Shown: in pieces, positions 45,923 to 56,760 of the stretch
Position numbering within the stretch: the first letter of the stretch is position 1
Layout: the number at the start of each line of letters is the position of its first letter
DNA from: Gonocerus acuteangulatus
Taxonomy: Eukaryota > Arthropoda > Insecta > Hemiptera > Coreidae
Assembly: GCA_946811695.1 (NCBI GenBank)
Contig: OX328130.1
Location: forward strand, 76,673,599 to 76,737,598
DNA: 64,000 nt
Direction: 5' to 3'
Position numbers and translations under genes: made by a program
The notes under the pieces: model-generated
What the model was told of the DNA's origin: nothing
The model's input: only the letters and a program-made list of their open reading frames with translations
Databases searched by the model: none

Positions 45923-46419
45923 CTTAGAGTTTTCTAGGTGAGGTAATAATATCCGAAACCCTTGCATAGCCTCCTCGCCTATAACCTTGGTAATGCTCGC
46001 AAATATATTGGGTGTTTCCAAATAACTTTTTGGAAACATAAACTTTTAAATTTTAACGCCCATTGAATAACATATAGTATGACGGGAACCGTGCTATAAT
46101 AAACTGCACAAAATTGTATAGTGACGTTATTTTAATGAAACATTATTTAGCGAAATAAAATAACTACTTATCTGACGAAGCACAGGTATTTTATTAATAT
46201 TTAGCCTAAGCTAAGACTAAAAACAATTTAATTTGTAGCCTGTTCAAATACATGGAAGGAATGGGCGAGGCCAATCTTCCAGAGAAATTGCGGGAAGAAT
46301 TATTTTTCATAACCTTATCAGTTTTAAACCGTTACCCCAGTCGCCTCGCTTGTGGAATTTATACGACTGACTCACTCATCAAAATTATTGGGAACTTCGC
46401 AAAAAGCTAGAGGCTCGAA

Positions 46420-46700
46420 AAATTGCAGGATGATAGACATTAGGGTGTTATTCAAAGCAAAGCTCGAAAAAACTGAAAATTTGTGTTTGCTCCGCTGTCA
46501 TAAATCCCAGAACACTGTTTCTGTGGGAGCTTGTTCTGTACTTGTTGTTCCTTCGAAAATTCATCATTCCTCTTCAAGCGAAACGTCGACCAACTCTAAA
46601 TTCAATTACATAACGCATTGATATCATCAAAAAAACTAACATTGAAAAAAAGAGGCCAAGTTCCAGGCCCCTCCCAAAAACTGTTTGCCTATATCAAAAG
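46420..46700 (+). repeat. Dispersed repeat family F, copy 1
   Basis: Contains gacattagggtgttattcaa, ttgtgtttgctcc, gcgaaacgtcgaccaactct and aggccaagttccaggcccct. Inverted copies lie at 56060-56355 and (partial) 57213-57300. No coding capacity. Confidence 0.8.
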
Positions 46701-46721
46701 TTATTATATCATAGTTGTATA

Positions 46722-48820
46722 AATTGAAGAATATAGCATCCCTTTCCATGGGATATGGTACATCTTCCTGGTTGCAGCTCAGGGAGGTGAATTGAAGAAT
46801 ATAGCATCCCTTTCCATGGGATATGGTACATCTTCCTAGTTGCAGCTCAGGGAGGTGAATTGAAGAATATAGCATCCCTTTCCATGGGATATGGTACATC
46901 TTCCTGGTTGCAGCTCAGGGAGGTGAATTGAAGAATATAGCATCCCTTTCCATGGGATATGGTACATCTTCCTGGTTGCAGCTCAGGGAGGTGAATTGAA
47001 GAATATAGCATCCCTTTCCATGGGATATGGTACATCTTCCTGGTTGCAGCTCAGGGAGGTGAATTGAAGAATATAGCATCCCTTTCCATGGGATATGGTA
47101 CATCTTCCTGGTTGCAGCTCAGGGAGGTGAATTGAAGAATATAGCATCCCTTTCCATGGGATATGGTACATCTTCCTGGTTGCAGCTCAGGGAGGTGAAT
47201 TGAAGAATATAGCATCCCTTTCCATGGGATATGGTACATCTTCCTGGTTGCAGCTCAGGGAGGTGAATTGAAGAATATAGCATCCCTTTCCATGGGATAT
47301 GGTACATCTTCCTGGTTGCAGCTCAGGGAGGTGAATTGAAGAATATAGCATCCCTTTCCATGGGATATGGTACATCTTCCTGGTTGCAGCTCAGGAAGGT
47401 GAATTGAAGAATATAGCATCCCTTTCCATGGGATATGGTACATCTTCCTGGTTGCAGCTCAGGGAGGTGAATTGAAGAATATAGCATCCCTTTCCATGGG
47501 ATATGGTACATCTTCCTGGTTGCAGCTCAGGGAGGTGAATTGAAGAATATAGCATCCCTTTCCATGGGATATGGTACATCTTCCTGGTTGCAGCTCAGGG
47601 AGGTGAATTGAAGAATATAGCATCCCTTTCCATGGGATATGGTACATCTTCCTGGTTGCAGCTCAGGGAGGTGAATTGAAGAATATAGCATCCCTTTCCA
47701 TGGGATATGGTACATCTTCCTGGTTGCAGCTCAGGGAGGTGAATTGAAGAATATAGCATCCCTTTCCATGGGATATGGTACATCTTCCTGGTTGCAGCTC
47801 AGGGAGGTGAATTGAAGAATATAGCATCCCTTTCCATGGGATATGGTACATCTTCCTGGTTGCAGCTCAGGGAGGTGAATTGAAGAATATAGCATCCCTT
47901 TCCTTGGGATATGGTACATCTTCCTGGTTGCAGCTCAGGGAGGTGAATTGAAGAATATAGCATCCCTTTCCATGGGATATGGTACATCTTCCTGGTTGCA
48001 GCTCATGGAGGTGAATTGAAGAATATAGCATCCCTTTCCATGGGATATGGTACATCTTCCTGGTTGCAGCTCAGGGAGGTGAATTGAAGAATATAGCATC
48101 CCTTTCCATGGGATATGGTACATCTTCCTGGTTGCAGCTCAGGAAGGTGAATTGAAGAATATAGCATCCCTTTCCATGGGATATGGTACATCTTCCTGGT
48201 TGCAGCTCAGGGAGGTGAATTGAAGAATATAGCATCCCTTTCCATGGGATATGGTACATCTTCCTGGTTGCAGCTCAGGGAGGTGAATTGAAGAATATAG
48301 CATCCCTTTCCATGGGATATGGAACATCTTCCTGGTTGCAGCTCATGGAGGTGAATTGAAGAATATAGCATCACTTTCCATGGGATATGGTACATCTTCC
48401 TGGTTGCAGCTCAGGGAGGTGAATTGAAGAATATAGCATCCCTTTCCATGGGATATGGTACATCTTCCTGGTTGCAGCTCAGGGAGGTGAATTGAAGAAT
48501 ATAGCATCCCTTTCCATGGGATATGGTACATCTTCCTGGTTGCAGCTCAGGGAGGTGAATTGAAGAATATAGCATCCCTTTCCATGGGATATGGTACATC
48601 TTCCTGGTTGCAGCTCAGGGAGGTGAATTGAAGAATATAGCATCCCTTTCCATGGGATATGGTACATCTTCCTGGTTGCAGCTCATGGAGGTGAATTGAA
48701 GAATATAGCATCCCTTTCCATGGGATATGGTACATCTTCCTGGTTGCAGCTCAGGGAGGTGAATTGAAGAATATAGCATCCCTTTCCATGGGATATGGTA
48801 CATCTTCCTGGTTGCAGCTC
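46722..48820. repeat. 68-bp satellite, left block (about 31 units)
   Basis: Unit aattgaagaatatagcatcc ctttccatgggatatggtac atcttcctggttgcagctca gggaggtg, repeated every 68 bp with rare substitutions. Because 68 is not divisible by 3, each unit gives a shifted 62-codon minus-strand ORF; these are artefacts. The array is interrupted by an RTE LINE and resumes at 54621. Confidence 0.97.
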
Positions 48821-48831
48821 CTTGGGAATGT

Positions 48832-49542
48832 TTGAACGAAGTGCTAGAAATTCTTAAATTTCTGACACCAGATGTTAGGAAATATGACATTGTAAATATT
48901 AAACCAATTTATAGGAACCAAGAGAAGCCTTTATTTGTAGTCACAGTATCATCAGTATACCTAAAGTTGGACCTCTTAAAACAAAAAAGTAAACTGTCCA
49001 GCAGTGAAAAATTTAAAACAGTTGTAATCAAAGAAGATCTAGATAAGGAAGTTCGTCTTGTAAGGGCGAAGCTATTTAAATATCTGGTGATGAAAAAAGA
49101 AAACGGCCTTAGAGCTTCTATACGGTATGATAAGCTGCTAGTTGAGGGCAAATTACACAACCTCAATGAACTAGAAGACGAAGAAGATTCAGCAAAACAA
49201 AAAAGGCAGCGCAGCGACGAGGAGTCATCCCCAATTCATGAATCAAAAAAGAAAATGGACAAAAGAATTTGTGCTTTTGGACAGAGAGGAAGTAGTTTAG
49301 ACCGCTACTTTCAAAAAACCCTCAAAGAGCCACTCCAGACCTCCTCCCATACTTCTAAAGACTTTGACATAAGTCAGCCGTTAAATACTGACATAGCACA
49401 TGAAATGGCCCATGAAGAAACTTCAAAAAAGATCTCATTAAATAAGACTGAGGAGTTAAAGGCCACAGAGGAAGATACAAGGACCAAGAGTAAGGATAAA
49501 TATAAAAAGGAAAAAGAACAACACAAAACTTGTAACAAGTAG
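48832..49542 (+). pseudogene. RTE LINE ORF1 (C-terminal domain and Lys-rich tail), truncated
   Basis: The 236-codon open frame has no ATG at its start (first codon TTG) and runs open back into the satellite, so the N-terminus is lost. Residues about 20-110 resemble the nucleic-acid-binding C-terminal domain of LINE ORF1 proteins: a hydrophobic strand (PLFVVTVSS), IKEDLDKEVRLVRAKLFKYL, and RYDKLLVEGKLHNL. A charged, Lys/Glu-rich tail follows (residues about 115-236) with KQKRQR and KDKYKKEKEQHK. The role inferred from the family is RNA chaperone and RNP assembly. Confidence 0.7.
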
Positions 49543-49606
49543 CAATTAAATTGTGCAAAAACAAACCAGGAAAGCTTCAGGAGCAAAACTAGGGAAAGCA
49601 TCAATA

Positions 49607-52507
49607 ACACAACAAAATGGGAATTAATAACATATAATTGTAGATCCTTGAAAGGTGAAAGTAGACTGGTAGAATTAACCAACGAACTCCACAACATTGA
49701 TTGGACGATAGTAGGCCTGGCAGAGGTAAGGAGGGAAGGATGCGGCTGTTGGAAGTATGATGAAGGCTACTCTTTATATTACAGGGAACAGGAGGTACAG
49801 GCCTGGCAGAGGTTAGGAGGGAAGGATGCGGCTGTTGGAAGTATGATGAAGGCTACTCTTTATATTACAGGGAACAGGAGGTACAGGCTTCCTAATCAAC
49901 ATTGATTGGACGATAGTAGGCCTGGCAGAGGTAAGGAGGGAAGGAAGCGGCTGTTGGAAGTATGATGAAGGCTACTCTTTATATTACAGGGAACAGGAGG
50001 TACAGGCCTGGCAGAGGTAAGGAGGGAAGGAAGCGGCTGTTGGAAGTATGATGAAGGCTACTCTTTATATTACAGGGAACAGGAGGTACAGGCTTCCTAA
50101 TCAACAATGATTGGACGATAGTAGGCCTGGCAGAGGTAAGGAGGGAAGGAAGCGGCTGTTGGAAGTATGATGAAGGCTACTCTTTATATTACAGGGAACA
50201 GGAGGTACAGGCCTGGCAGAGGTAAGGAGGGAAGGATGCGGCTGTTGGAAGTATGATGAAGGCTACTCTTTATATTACAGGGAACAGGAGGTACAGGCCT
50301 GGCAGAGGTAAGGAGGGAAGGAAGCGGCTGTTGGAAGTATGATGAAGGATACTCTTTATATTACAGGGAACAGGAGGTACAGGCTTCCTAATCAACATTG
50401 ATTGGACGATAGTAGGCCTAGCAGAGGTAAGGAGGGAAGGATGCGGCTGTTGGAAGTATGATGAAGGCTACTCTTTATATTACAGGGAACAGGAGGTACA
50501 GGCCTGGCAGAGGTAAGGAGGGAAGGAAGCGGCTGTTGGAAGTATGATGAAGGCTACTCTTTATATTACAGGGAACAGGAGGTACAGGCCTGGCAGAGGT
50601 AAGGAGGGAAGGAAGCGGCTGTTGGAAGTATGATGAAGGATACTCTTTATATTACAGGGAACAGGAGGTACAGGCTTCCTAATCAACATTGATTGGACGA
50701 TAGTAGGCCTAGCAGAGGTAAGGAGGGAAGGATGCGGCTGTTGGAAGTATGATGAAGGCTACTCTTTATATTACAGGGAACAGGAGGTACAGGCTTCCTA
50801 ATCAACAATGATTGGACGATAGTAGGCCTGGCAGAGGTAAGGAGGGAAGGAAGCGGCTGTTGGAAGTATGATGAAGGCTACTCTTTATATTACAGGGAAC
50901 AGGAGGTACAGGCTTCCTAATCAACAATGATTGGACGATAGTAGGCCTGGCAGAGGTAAGGAGGGAAGGATGCGGCTGTTGGAAGTATGATGAAGGCTAC
51001 TCTTTATATTACAGGGAACAGGAGGTACAGGCTTCCTAATCAACAATGATTGGACGATAGTAGGCCTGGCAGAGGTAAGGAGGGAAGGAAGCGGCTGTTG
51101 GAAGTATGATGAAGGCTACTCTTTATATTACAGGGAACAGGAGGTACAGGCTTCCTAATCAACAATGATTGGACGATAGTAGGCCTGGCAGAGGTAAGGA
51201 GGGAAGGATGCGGCTGTTGGAAGTATGATGAAGGCTACTCTTTATATTACAGGGAACAGGAGGTACAGGCTTCCTAATCAACAATGATTGGACGATAGTA
51301 GGCCTGGCAGAGGTAAGGAGGGAAGGATGCGGCTGTTGGAAGTATGATGAAGGCTACTCTTTATATTACAGGGAACAGGAGGTACAGGCTTCCTAATCAA
51401 CAATGATTGGACGATAGTAGGCCTGGCAGAGGTAAGGAGGGAAGGAAGCGGCTGTTGGAAGTATGATGAAGGCTACTCTTTATATTACAGGGAACAGGAG
51501 GTACAGGCCTGGCAGAGGTAAGGAGGGAAGGAAGCGGCTGTTGGAAGTATGATGAAGGCTACTCTTTATATTACAGGGAACAGGAGGTACAGGCTTCCTA
51601 ATCAACAATGATTGGACGATAGTAGGCCTGGCAGAGGTAAGGAGGGAAGGAAGCGGCTGTTGGAAGTATGATGAAGGCTACTCTTTATATTACAGGGAAC
51701 AGGAGGTACAGGCCTGGCAGAGGTAAGGAGGGAAGGAAGCGGCTGTTGGAAGTATGATGAAGGCTACTCTTTATATTACAGGGAACAGGAGGTACAGGCT
51801 TCCTAATCAACAATGAAAAAAATATTGAAGTAAAATCCTTTAAAACATTTTCCCACCGAGTGATCACCATTGCAATTAGTTTATCAAACCAGCTATTAAA
51901 AATAATTCAAGTCTATGCACCAACTTCACAGGCAAGCGATGAAGACATTGAAGAGTTTTATTTTAACCTCCAAGGAGCATTAGATATTAAACCATGCCAC
52001 AAGACATTCGTTATTGGAGATTTTAATGCAAAAATAGGAAGCAGAATTGGAGAAAAATGCATGGGAAGGTACGGAGTGGGGGATAGAAATGAAAGAGGCG
52101 ATAGGTTAATAGAATTCGCTGAAGGAAACAATCTATACATTATGAACAGCTTCTTCAATCACCCGTTTGAAAACAAGTGGACCTGGGAAGCTCCTAATAA
52201 AGCTACAAGGAACGAAATAGACTTTATCCTAGCAAAAGACAAGGAGATGGTGAAGGGAGTCAAGGTAGTTGAGGAAATCGATATTAGCAGTGATCACAGA
52301 CCGGTAGGAGCAGCAATAAAACTCAATCCAAATAAGAAGAAAACCCGCCCGAAATCAAGAGGAAGAAGATTATCGACGTCAACTCTAATTGAAAACAATT
52401 TTGAAGCAAGATTACACGAAAAGTTGGGTAGTGAAGAGACAGGTCAAGTGATAAATGGAATAAGTCAATTAACAAATGCCCTTCTGGATACTCTAATGAA
52501 ATTATAG
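49607..52507 (+). pseudogene. RTE LINE ORF2, APE endonuclease part (split by array)
   Basis: The first segment, 49607-49800, reads LITYNCRSLKGESRLVEL and IDWTIVGLAEVRREG, the start of an AP-endonuclease fold with the metal-binding Glu position. The 2.1-kb array follows. From 51812 the domain continues: VYAPTS, VIGDFNAKIG, NEIDFILAKD and SDHRPVGAAI, which are the catalytic Asp/Asn and Asp-His motifs, all present. The frame ends at a stop at 52505-52507, and the continuation is in another frame (SNEIIGEIRKSKNSYR), showing a small indel near 52490. Confidence 0.88.
49690..51811 (+). repeat. 86/119-bp minisatellite inside the LINE endonuclease
   Basis: The short unit is 86 bp (gcctggcagaggtaaggagg to ggaacaggaggtacag). 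The long unit adds 33 bp (gcttcctaatcaacaatgat tggacgatagtag). About 20 units are mixed in irregular order, with variants gaaggatgcgg/gaaggaagcgg. The unit is endonuclease coding sequence (GLAEVRREG...WKYDEGYSLYY, then GFLINN in another frame). Every unit holds a consensus-like splice donor (gag|gtaagg) and acceptor (tttatattacag|gg). Confidence 0.95.
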
Positions 52508-54381
52508 GAGAAATAAGGAAATCAAAAAACAGTTACCGTCACCTCCCAGCAAATATTAAAAACTTAATGAATAAAAGAAGGCAATTGAAAAAAGCTAATA
52601 ACTTGTCAATAGAATATATTGAGCTCTCAAAAACTATAAGAAAGAATATAGCTCAACTACTCGATGAAACCAAAACAAAGAAGTTGGAGACAGCAATATC
52701 TGAAGGAACAAAATTGTACCAACCCGGAGCACCAAAAGAGCGAATTACAAAAGTTTTTAGCGATAAAGGCCAAGAACTCACGGACATTGACAGTATTCTA
52801 GACAGAATTAAGAACTACTACTCTAATCTGTATCGAGATGAAGAAACTGATGAGGAAGATATTACGGTAGATGTATGGAACAAGGAAGAAGAAGAGATTA
52901 GATTCGAAGAAGTTGAAGAAGCTGTAAGGTGTATGAAAGATGGCAAAACAGGGGGATTAGACGGTCTCACATCGGAGATGATGAAAGCAGGAGGTGAAAC
53001 AGCTGTATGGAAATTAAAAAACATTTTTAACCAATGTCTGGAGAATTCAACATTTCCTGATGAATGGAGCACAGCACAACTGATCCTTCTTCACAAATAA
53101 GGAGACAAGCGTGACCTAAGAAATTACAGGCCTCTAAGCCTTCTCAATTGTATGTACAAAGTCTTTGCAAAAGTCTTATATAACAGAATTAGCACGGATC
53201 TAGACATAGGCATAACGATGAACCAAGTAGGCTTCAGACGTGGCTTTTCTACTATTGACCACATATTCACCGTTAACCAATTAATTAGGAAAGCAAAGGA
53301 TTATGGGATGCCATTATGCCTGCTGTTTCTCGATTATGAGAAAGCTTTTGACAGCATAAAGATTACTGCCATAATGCAAAGTCTGAAGAAAAGGCAGTTA
53401 AATAAAAGAATCCTAAAACTGATACAGGAAATGTACAAAAAGAGCCAGGCAATATATAAGTTAGGAAAACAACAGATCCAAATTCCTGTAGCCAAAGGAG
53501 TTAGGCAAGGAGATATTTTCTCACCAAAACTTTTTAATGCTGTTTTGCAAGACGTTATTGACGCCCTGGAATGGAATGAATTTGGCATAAATATAGATGG
53601 AGAGTTTCTCAACCATCTGGAATTTGCTGATGATACTCTCATTATCGGGAAGTCGATTCAAGAAATTGCGACTATGGCAAAGGAGCTGATAGGTGCTGGA
53701 GAGAAAATAGGCCTAAGGCTTAACTTGAGTAAGTGTAAAGTCTTAAACATCAACTCTTCAGGGAATGTGGTTCTTGGAGATGTCAGGATAGAAGAAGTCG
53801 ACAGAATTATCTACCTTGGACAACTGGTTGATACCAATAGTCAGCTATGCGAGATATCCCGTAGGTGTGCGCAAGGCTGGAAAGCATTATTGAAGCACAG
53901 GTACTTATTCAAGTCCCAAGCAAATTCAGATATAAAGCGGAAGCTGTGGGAAAGCACCGTGCTATCAACCATGATCTACGGATGCGAGACCTGGTGCATA
54001 AACAGCAAGGTAATCCAAAAACTTAGAGTGACGGAGAGAGCTATGGAGAGGTACATCCTTGGAATCACCAGGAAAGACAGGAAGACAAGGAAATGGATTA
54101 GGAGAAGCACAGGATTCCCAGACATAATAGAGAGAATTCACTACAGGAAGTGGTCTTGGGCAGGGCATATAATGAGGAAAACACCCAGCACATGGGCCCA
54201 AAAAGTGTTTGAATGGTACCCAAGGGATAAGAAAAGACGACCAGGAAGGCCAGAAACCCCATGGGATGCAGAGATGAGGAAGGCCTGTGGTGGGGTAACC
54301 TGGAGAAGAGTTGCAGAGGAAAGGAAGGAATGGAAGAGACTTGGCAACGTCCACTATCTTGTCTGGCTACAAGACCTATAA
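52508..54381 (+). pseudogene. RTE LINE ORF2, reverse transcriptase and C-terminal domain
   Basis: 52567-53100 covers the RT N-terminal region (GKTGGLDGLTSEMMKAGG, FPDEWSTAQLILLHK) and ends at an in-frame TAA (53098-53100). The same frame continues through NYRPLSLLNC and, from 53152, all RT blocks: FRRGFSTIDHIFTVNQLI, LFLDYEKAFDSI, GVRQGDIFSPKLFNAVL, FADDTLIIG, GLRLNLSKCKV and YLGQLV. After that come MIYGCETWCINS and the RTE C-terminal region (RKWSWAGHIMR, RRPGRPETPWD). Catalytic Asp residues are intact, so only the stop, the upstream frameshift and the array disable it. Confidence 0.93.
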
Positions 54382-54620
54382 AAACACAAACCGGACTCAA
54401 ACCTCAGCATTAGCTGATTTTATGCTTAAATTGAGTGACAATTAATTTTAAGAAAAAGAAGTCCAATTATGATTTAATGTTAAGAAAAAATAAAAAAAAA
54501 AAAATAAATAAATAAAAAATAAATAAATAAAATAAATAAATAAATGTATATATCTATATTGTAAATTGTTTAACTAATGTAAGTTGTTTAGCATAAATAA
54601 AAGGTTTTCATTCATTCAAT

Positions 54621-55422
54621 CCCTTTCCATGGGATATGGTACATCTTCCTGGTTGCAGCTCAGGGAGGTGAATTGAAGAATATAGCATCCCTTTCCATGG
54701 GATATGGTACATCTTCCTGGTTGCAGCTCAGGGAGGTGAATTGAAGAATATAGCATCCCTTTCCATGGGATATGGTACATCTTCCTGGTTGCAGCTCAGG
54801 GAGGTGAATTGAAGAATATAGCATCCCTTTCCATGGGATATGGTACATCTTCCTGGTTGCAGCTCAGGGAGGTGAATTGAAGAATATAGCATCCCTTTCC
54901 ATGGGATATGGAACATCTTCCTGGTTGCAGCTCAGGGAGGTGAATTGAAGAATATAGCATCCCTTTCCATGGGATATGGAACATCTTCCTGGTTGCAGCT
55001 CAGGGAGGTGAATTGAAGAATATAGCATCCCTTTCCATGGGATATGGTACATCTTCCTGGTTGCAGCTCAGGGAGGTGAATTGAAGAATATAGCATCCCT
55101 TTCCATGGGATATGGTACATCTTCCTGGTTGCAGCTCAGGGAGGTGAATTGAAGAATATAGCATCCCTTTCCATGGGATATGGTACATCTTCCTGGTTGC
55201 AGCTCAGGGAGGTGAATTGAAGAATATAGCATCCCTTTCCATGGGATATGGTACATCATCCTGGTTGCAGCTCAGGGAGGTGAATTGAAGAATATAGCAT
55301 CCCTTTCCATGGGATATGGTACATCTTCCTGGTTGCAGCTCAGGGAGGTGAATTGAAGAATATAGCATCCCTTTCCATGGGATATGGTACATCTTCCTGG
55401 TTGCAGCTCAGGGAGGTGAATT
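54621..55422. repeat. 68-bp satellite, right block (about 12 units)
   Basis: Same unit as 46722-48820, continuing after the LINE. It ends in gggaggtgaattt, after which single-copy DNA starts. Variants such as ggaacatctt occur in both blocks, consistent with one original array. Confidence 0.97.
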
Positions 55423-56055
55423 TGTGAGTGGACATTTTTTACAGGAGAGGCAAAAAACCATATCTACTATATTGATGTCAGTATCATGGTGATTTTTTTA
55501 TATGTTATTCTTATAGGCCTCAGAAACATTTTTTCAAAGGCACTACAAAATTATATAAGTATTAAGGCCGTAATTACACTTTAAATAGTGGAGTTGTCCA
55601 TGTTTGAAACCAAGTCATGGAGTTGCCTGTTTTTGAAACCAAAGGAAGCCATTTGAAAATTGAACCTATCCTCTTTTGAAACCAAACAAATATGAATTTG
55701 GTATGCTCGAGGGTGTTTTAATATAATGTAATTATGTCTAATGTATTTAATCGAAATTATATAGTTAAAAATTACATGAAAAATGCCTTGTCAAGAACCT
55801 AATAAAACCCTCTCACCTATTTCAGCATTTCCAACTTGGCCAGTTTTCGTGAAATGATTGCCACTAGAACGATTGGATTTATTATAAAATTTCTGGCATT
55901 TAACGATTCATGCCCTTAGGGTAACAATTCAGGATTATTATAAACTATCTAATGACTTAAACCGTTTGTATGAAATCTACGTAAGCTAAAACGGCCATAA
56001 TTTAACGAAAACTGGCCAAGTTGAAAATGCTGAAATAAGGGAGAGGGTATTAGTA
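55423..56055. other. Interval without a supported gene
   Basis: AT-rich. A pair of short inverted segments (ttcagcatttccaacttggc near 55822 and gccaagttgaaaatgctgaa near 56014) encloses about 190 bp and may be the TIRs of a small MITE. No ORF. Confidence 0.5.
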
Positions 56056-56059
56056 CGAC

Positions 56060-56355
56060 AAGGTGTTAAGGGACTAAAACTTGGCCCAATGCCATGATAT
56101 CATAAGTTGCGGCCTGAAACTTGACATTTTTTTTCAGCGTTAGTTATTTTGGGAGATATATCTATACACGTTATGGAATTGAATTTGGAGTTGGTGCCGT
56201 CGACGTTTTGCTTGAGGAAGAATGATGGTTTTTCGTGGGAAAACCCGGTTGTGTTTGCTCCCAACCCACCTGGGAGCGGAGCAAACACAAATTTTCAGGA
56301 TTTTTCGAGTTTTACCTTAAATAACACCCTAATGTCTGTTCTGCAATATTTCTAG
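56060..56355 (-). repeat. Dispersed repeat family F, copy 2
   Basis: Reverse-complement relative of 46420-46650. It contains a strong hairpin formed by ttgtgtttgctccc and gggagcggagcaaacacaa (56249-56294). Confidence 0.75.
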
Positions 56356-56384
56356 TCCCTAGCTAATAATGATAATAATACTAT

Positions 56385-56436
56385 GGTGCTAATGATCCTA
56401 GAAATCGATGCAAAAAAAAAAAAAAAATAAATAATA
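56385..56436 (+). mobile_element. Tail-only SINE insertion (ggtgctaatg type) with TSD
   Basis: ggtgctaatgatcctagaaa tcgatgc plus an A-rich tail, flanked by ataataatactat at 56372-56384 and 56437-56449. It corresponds to the ggtgctaatgactctagcag segment of the 26723 SINE. The TSD is low-complexity, so confidence is moderate. A second headless tail (cccggcgctaatggccaatg cgt plus A run) follows at 56451-56480. Confidence 0.65.
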
Positions 56437-56480
56437 ATAATAATACTATACCCGGCGCTAATGGCCAATGCGTAAAAAAA

Positions 56481-56537
56481 AGACTGACGGTCGACGAGCG
56501 CGCTACGCGCATGCTCGTGTACGACACCTGTCAGTCT
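56481..56537. repeat. Imperfect palindrome with internal cross-arm
   Basis: agactgac at 56481 pairs with gtcagtct ending at 56537. Inside, cgacgagc pairs with gctcgtg..cg with bulges, and the centre gcgcg-cta-cgcgc is a perfect small hairpin. It lies about 170 bp upstream of the TATA box of the two-exon gene. Confidence 0.6.
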
Positions 56538-56703
56538 GTAGAGAAATAGCACCTTCCCGCTTGACCGGTTCCCGGGTCCTTTTTTTGTATGTAGGAGGCG
56601 GAGGACGGGATGGGAAGTTTTATGAAATCTCCTTTTCTAAGTCCCGGAAAGGTCAAGCGTGCATGTGTCTTCCACGTGTCCAAGGTTGGGGTGGGGGGTT
56701 CCC

Positions 56704-56740
56704 TTTATATACCGGACGCATCTCAAGCTAAGTATCAGTC
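56704..56740 (+). promoter_or_regulatory. TATA box and arthropod-type initiator
   Basis: tatata at 56706-56711 and TCAGTC at 56735-56740. The initiator A (56737) is 31 bp downstream of the TATA start, the canonical spacing for an arthropod RNA polymerase II core promoter. The downstream ATG at 56761 would follow a 24-nt leader. Confidence 0.55.
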
Positions 56741-56760
56741 TCTTAGTCTGTCGACGCATC

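Larger units (their letters stand above)
48821..54620 (+). mobile_element. RTE-type LINE inserted in the 68-bp satellite
   Basis: Starts immediately after gcagctc of a satellite unit and ends in an A/T-rich tail with ttcattcattcaat, as expected for the short microsatellite tails of RTE elements. It contains an ORF1, an APE endonuclease interrupted by an array, and an RTE-like RT with C-terminal domain. Satellite on the right restarts at ccctttccatggg, 41 bp earlier in the unit than where the left block stopped. This fits a 41-bp target duplication or a 27-bp loss. It is 5'-truncated and broken by the array, a frameshift and a stop. Confidence 0.92.

Noticed and set aside
46636..48890. More than thirty 62-codon minus-strand ORFs (and those at 54660-55392)
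   Set aside because: Each is one reading of the 68-bp satellite cycling through three frames until the same stop. No evidence of coding.
53334..54400. Minus-strand ORFs of 68-129 codons
   Set aside because: Antisense shadows of the RTE reverse transcriptase.
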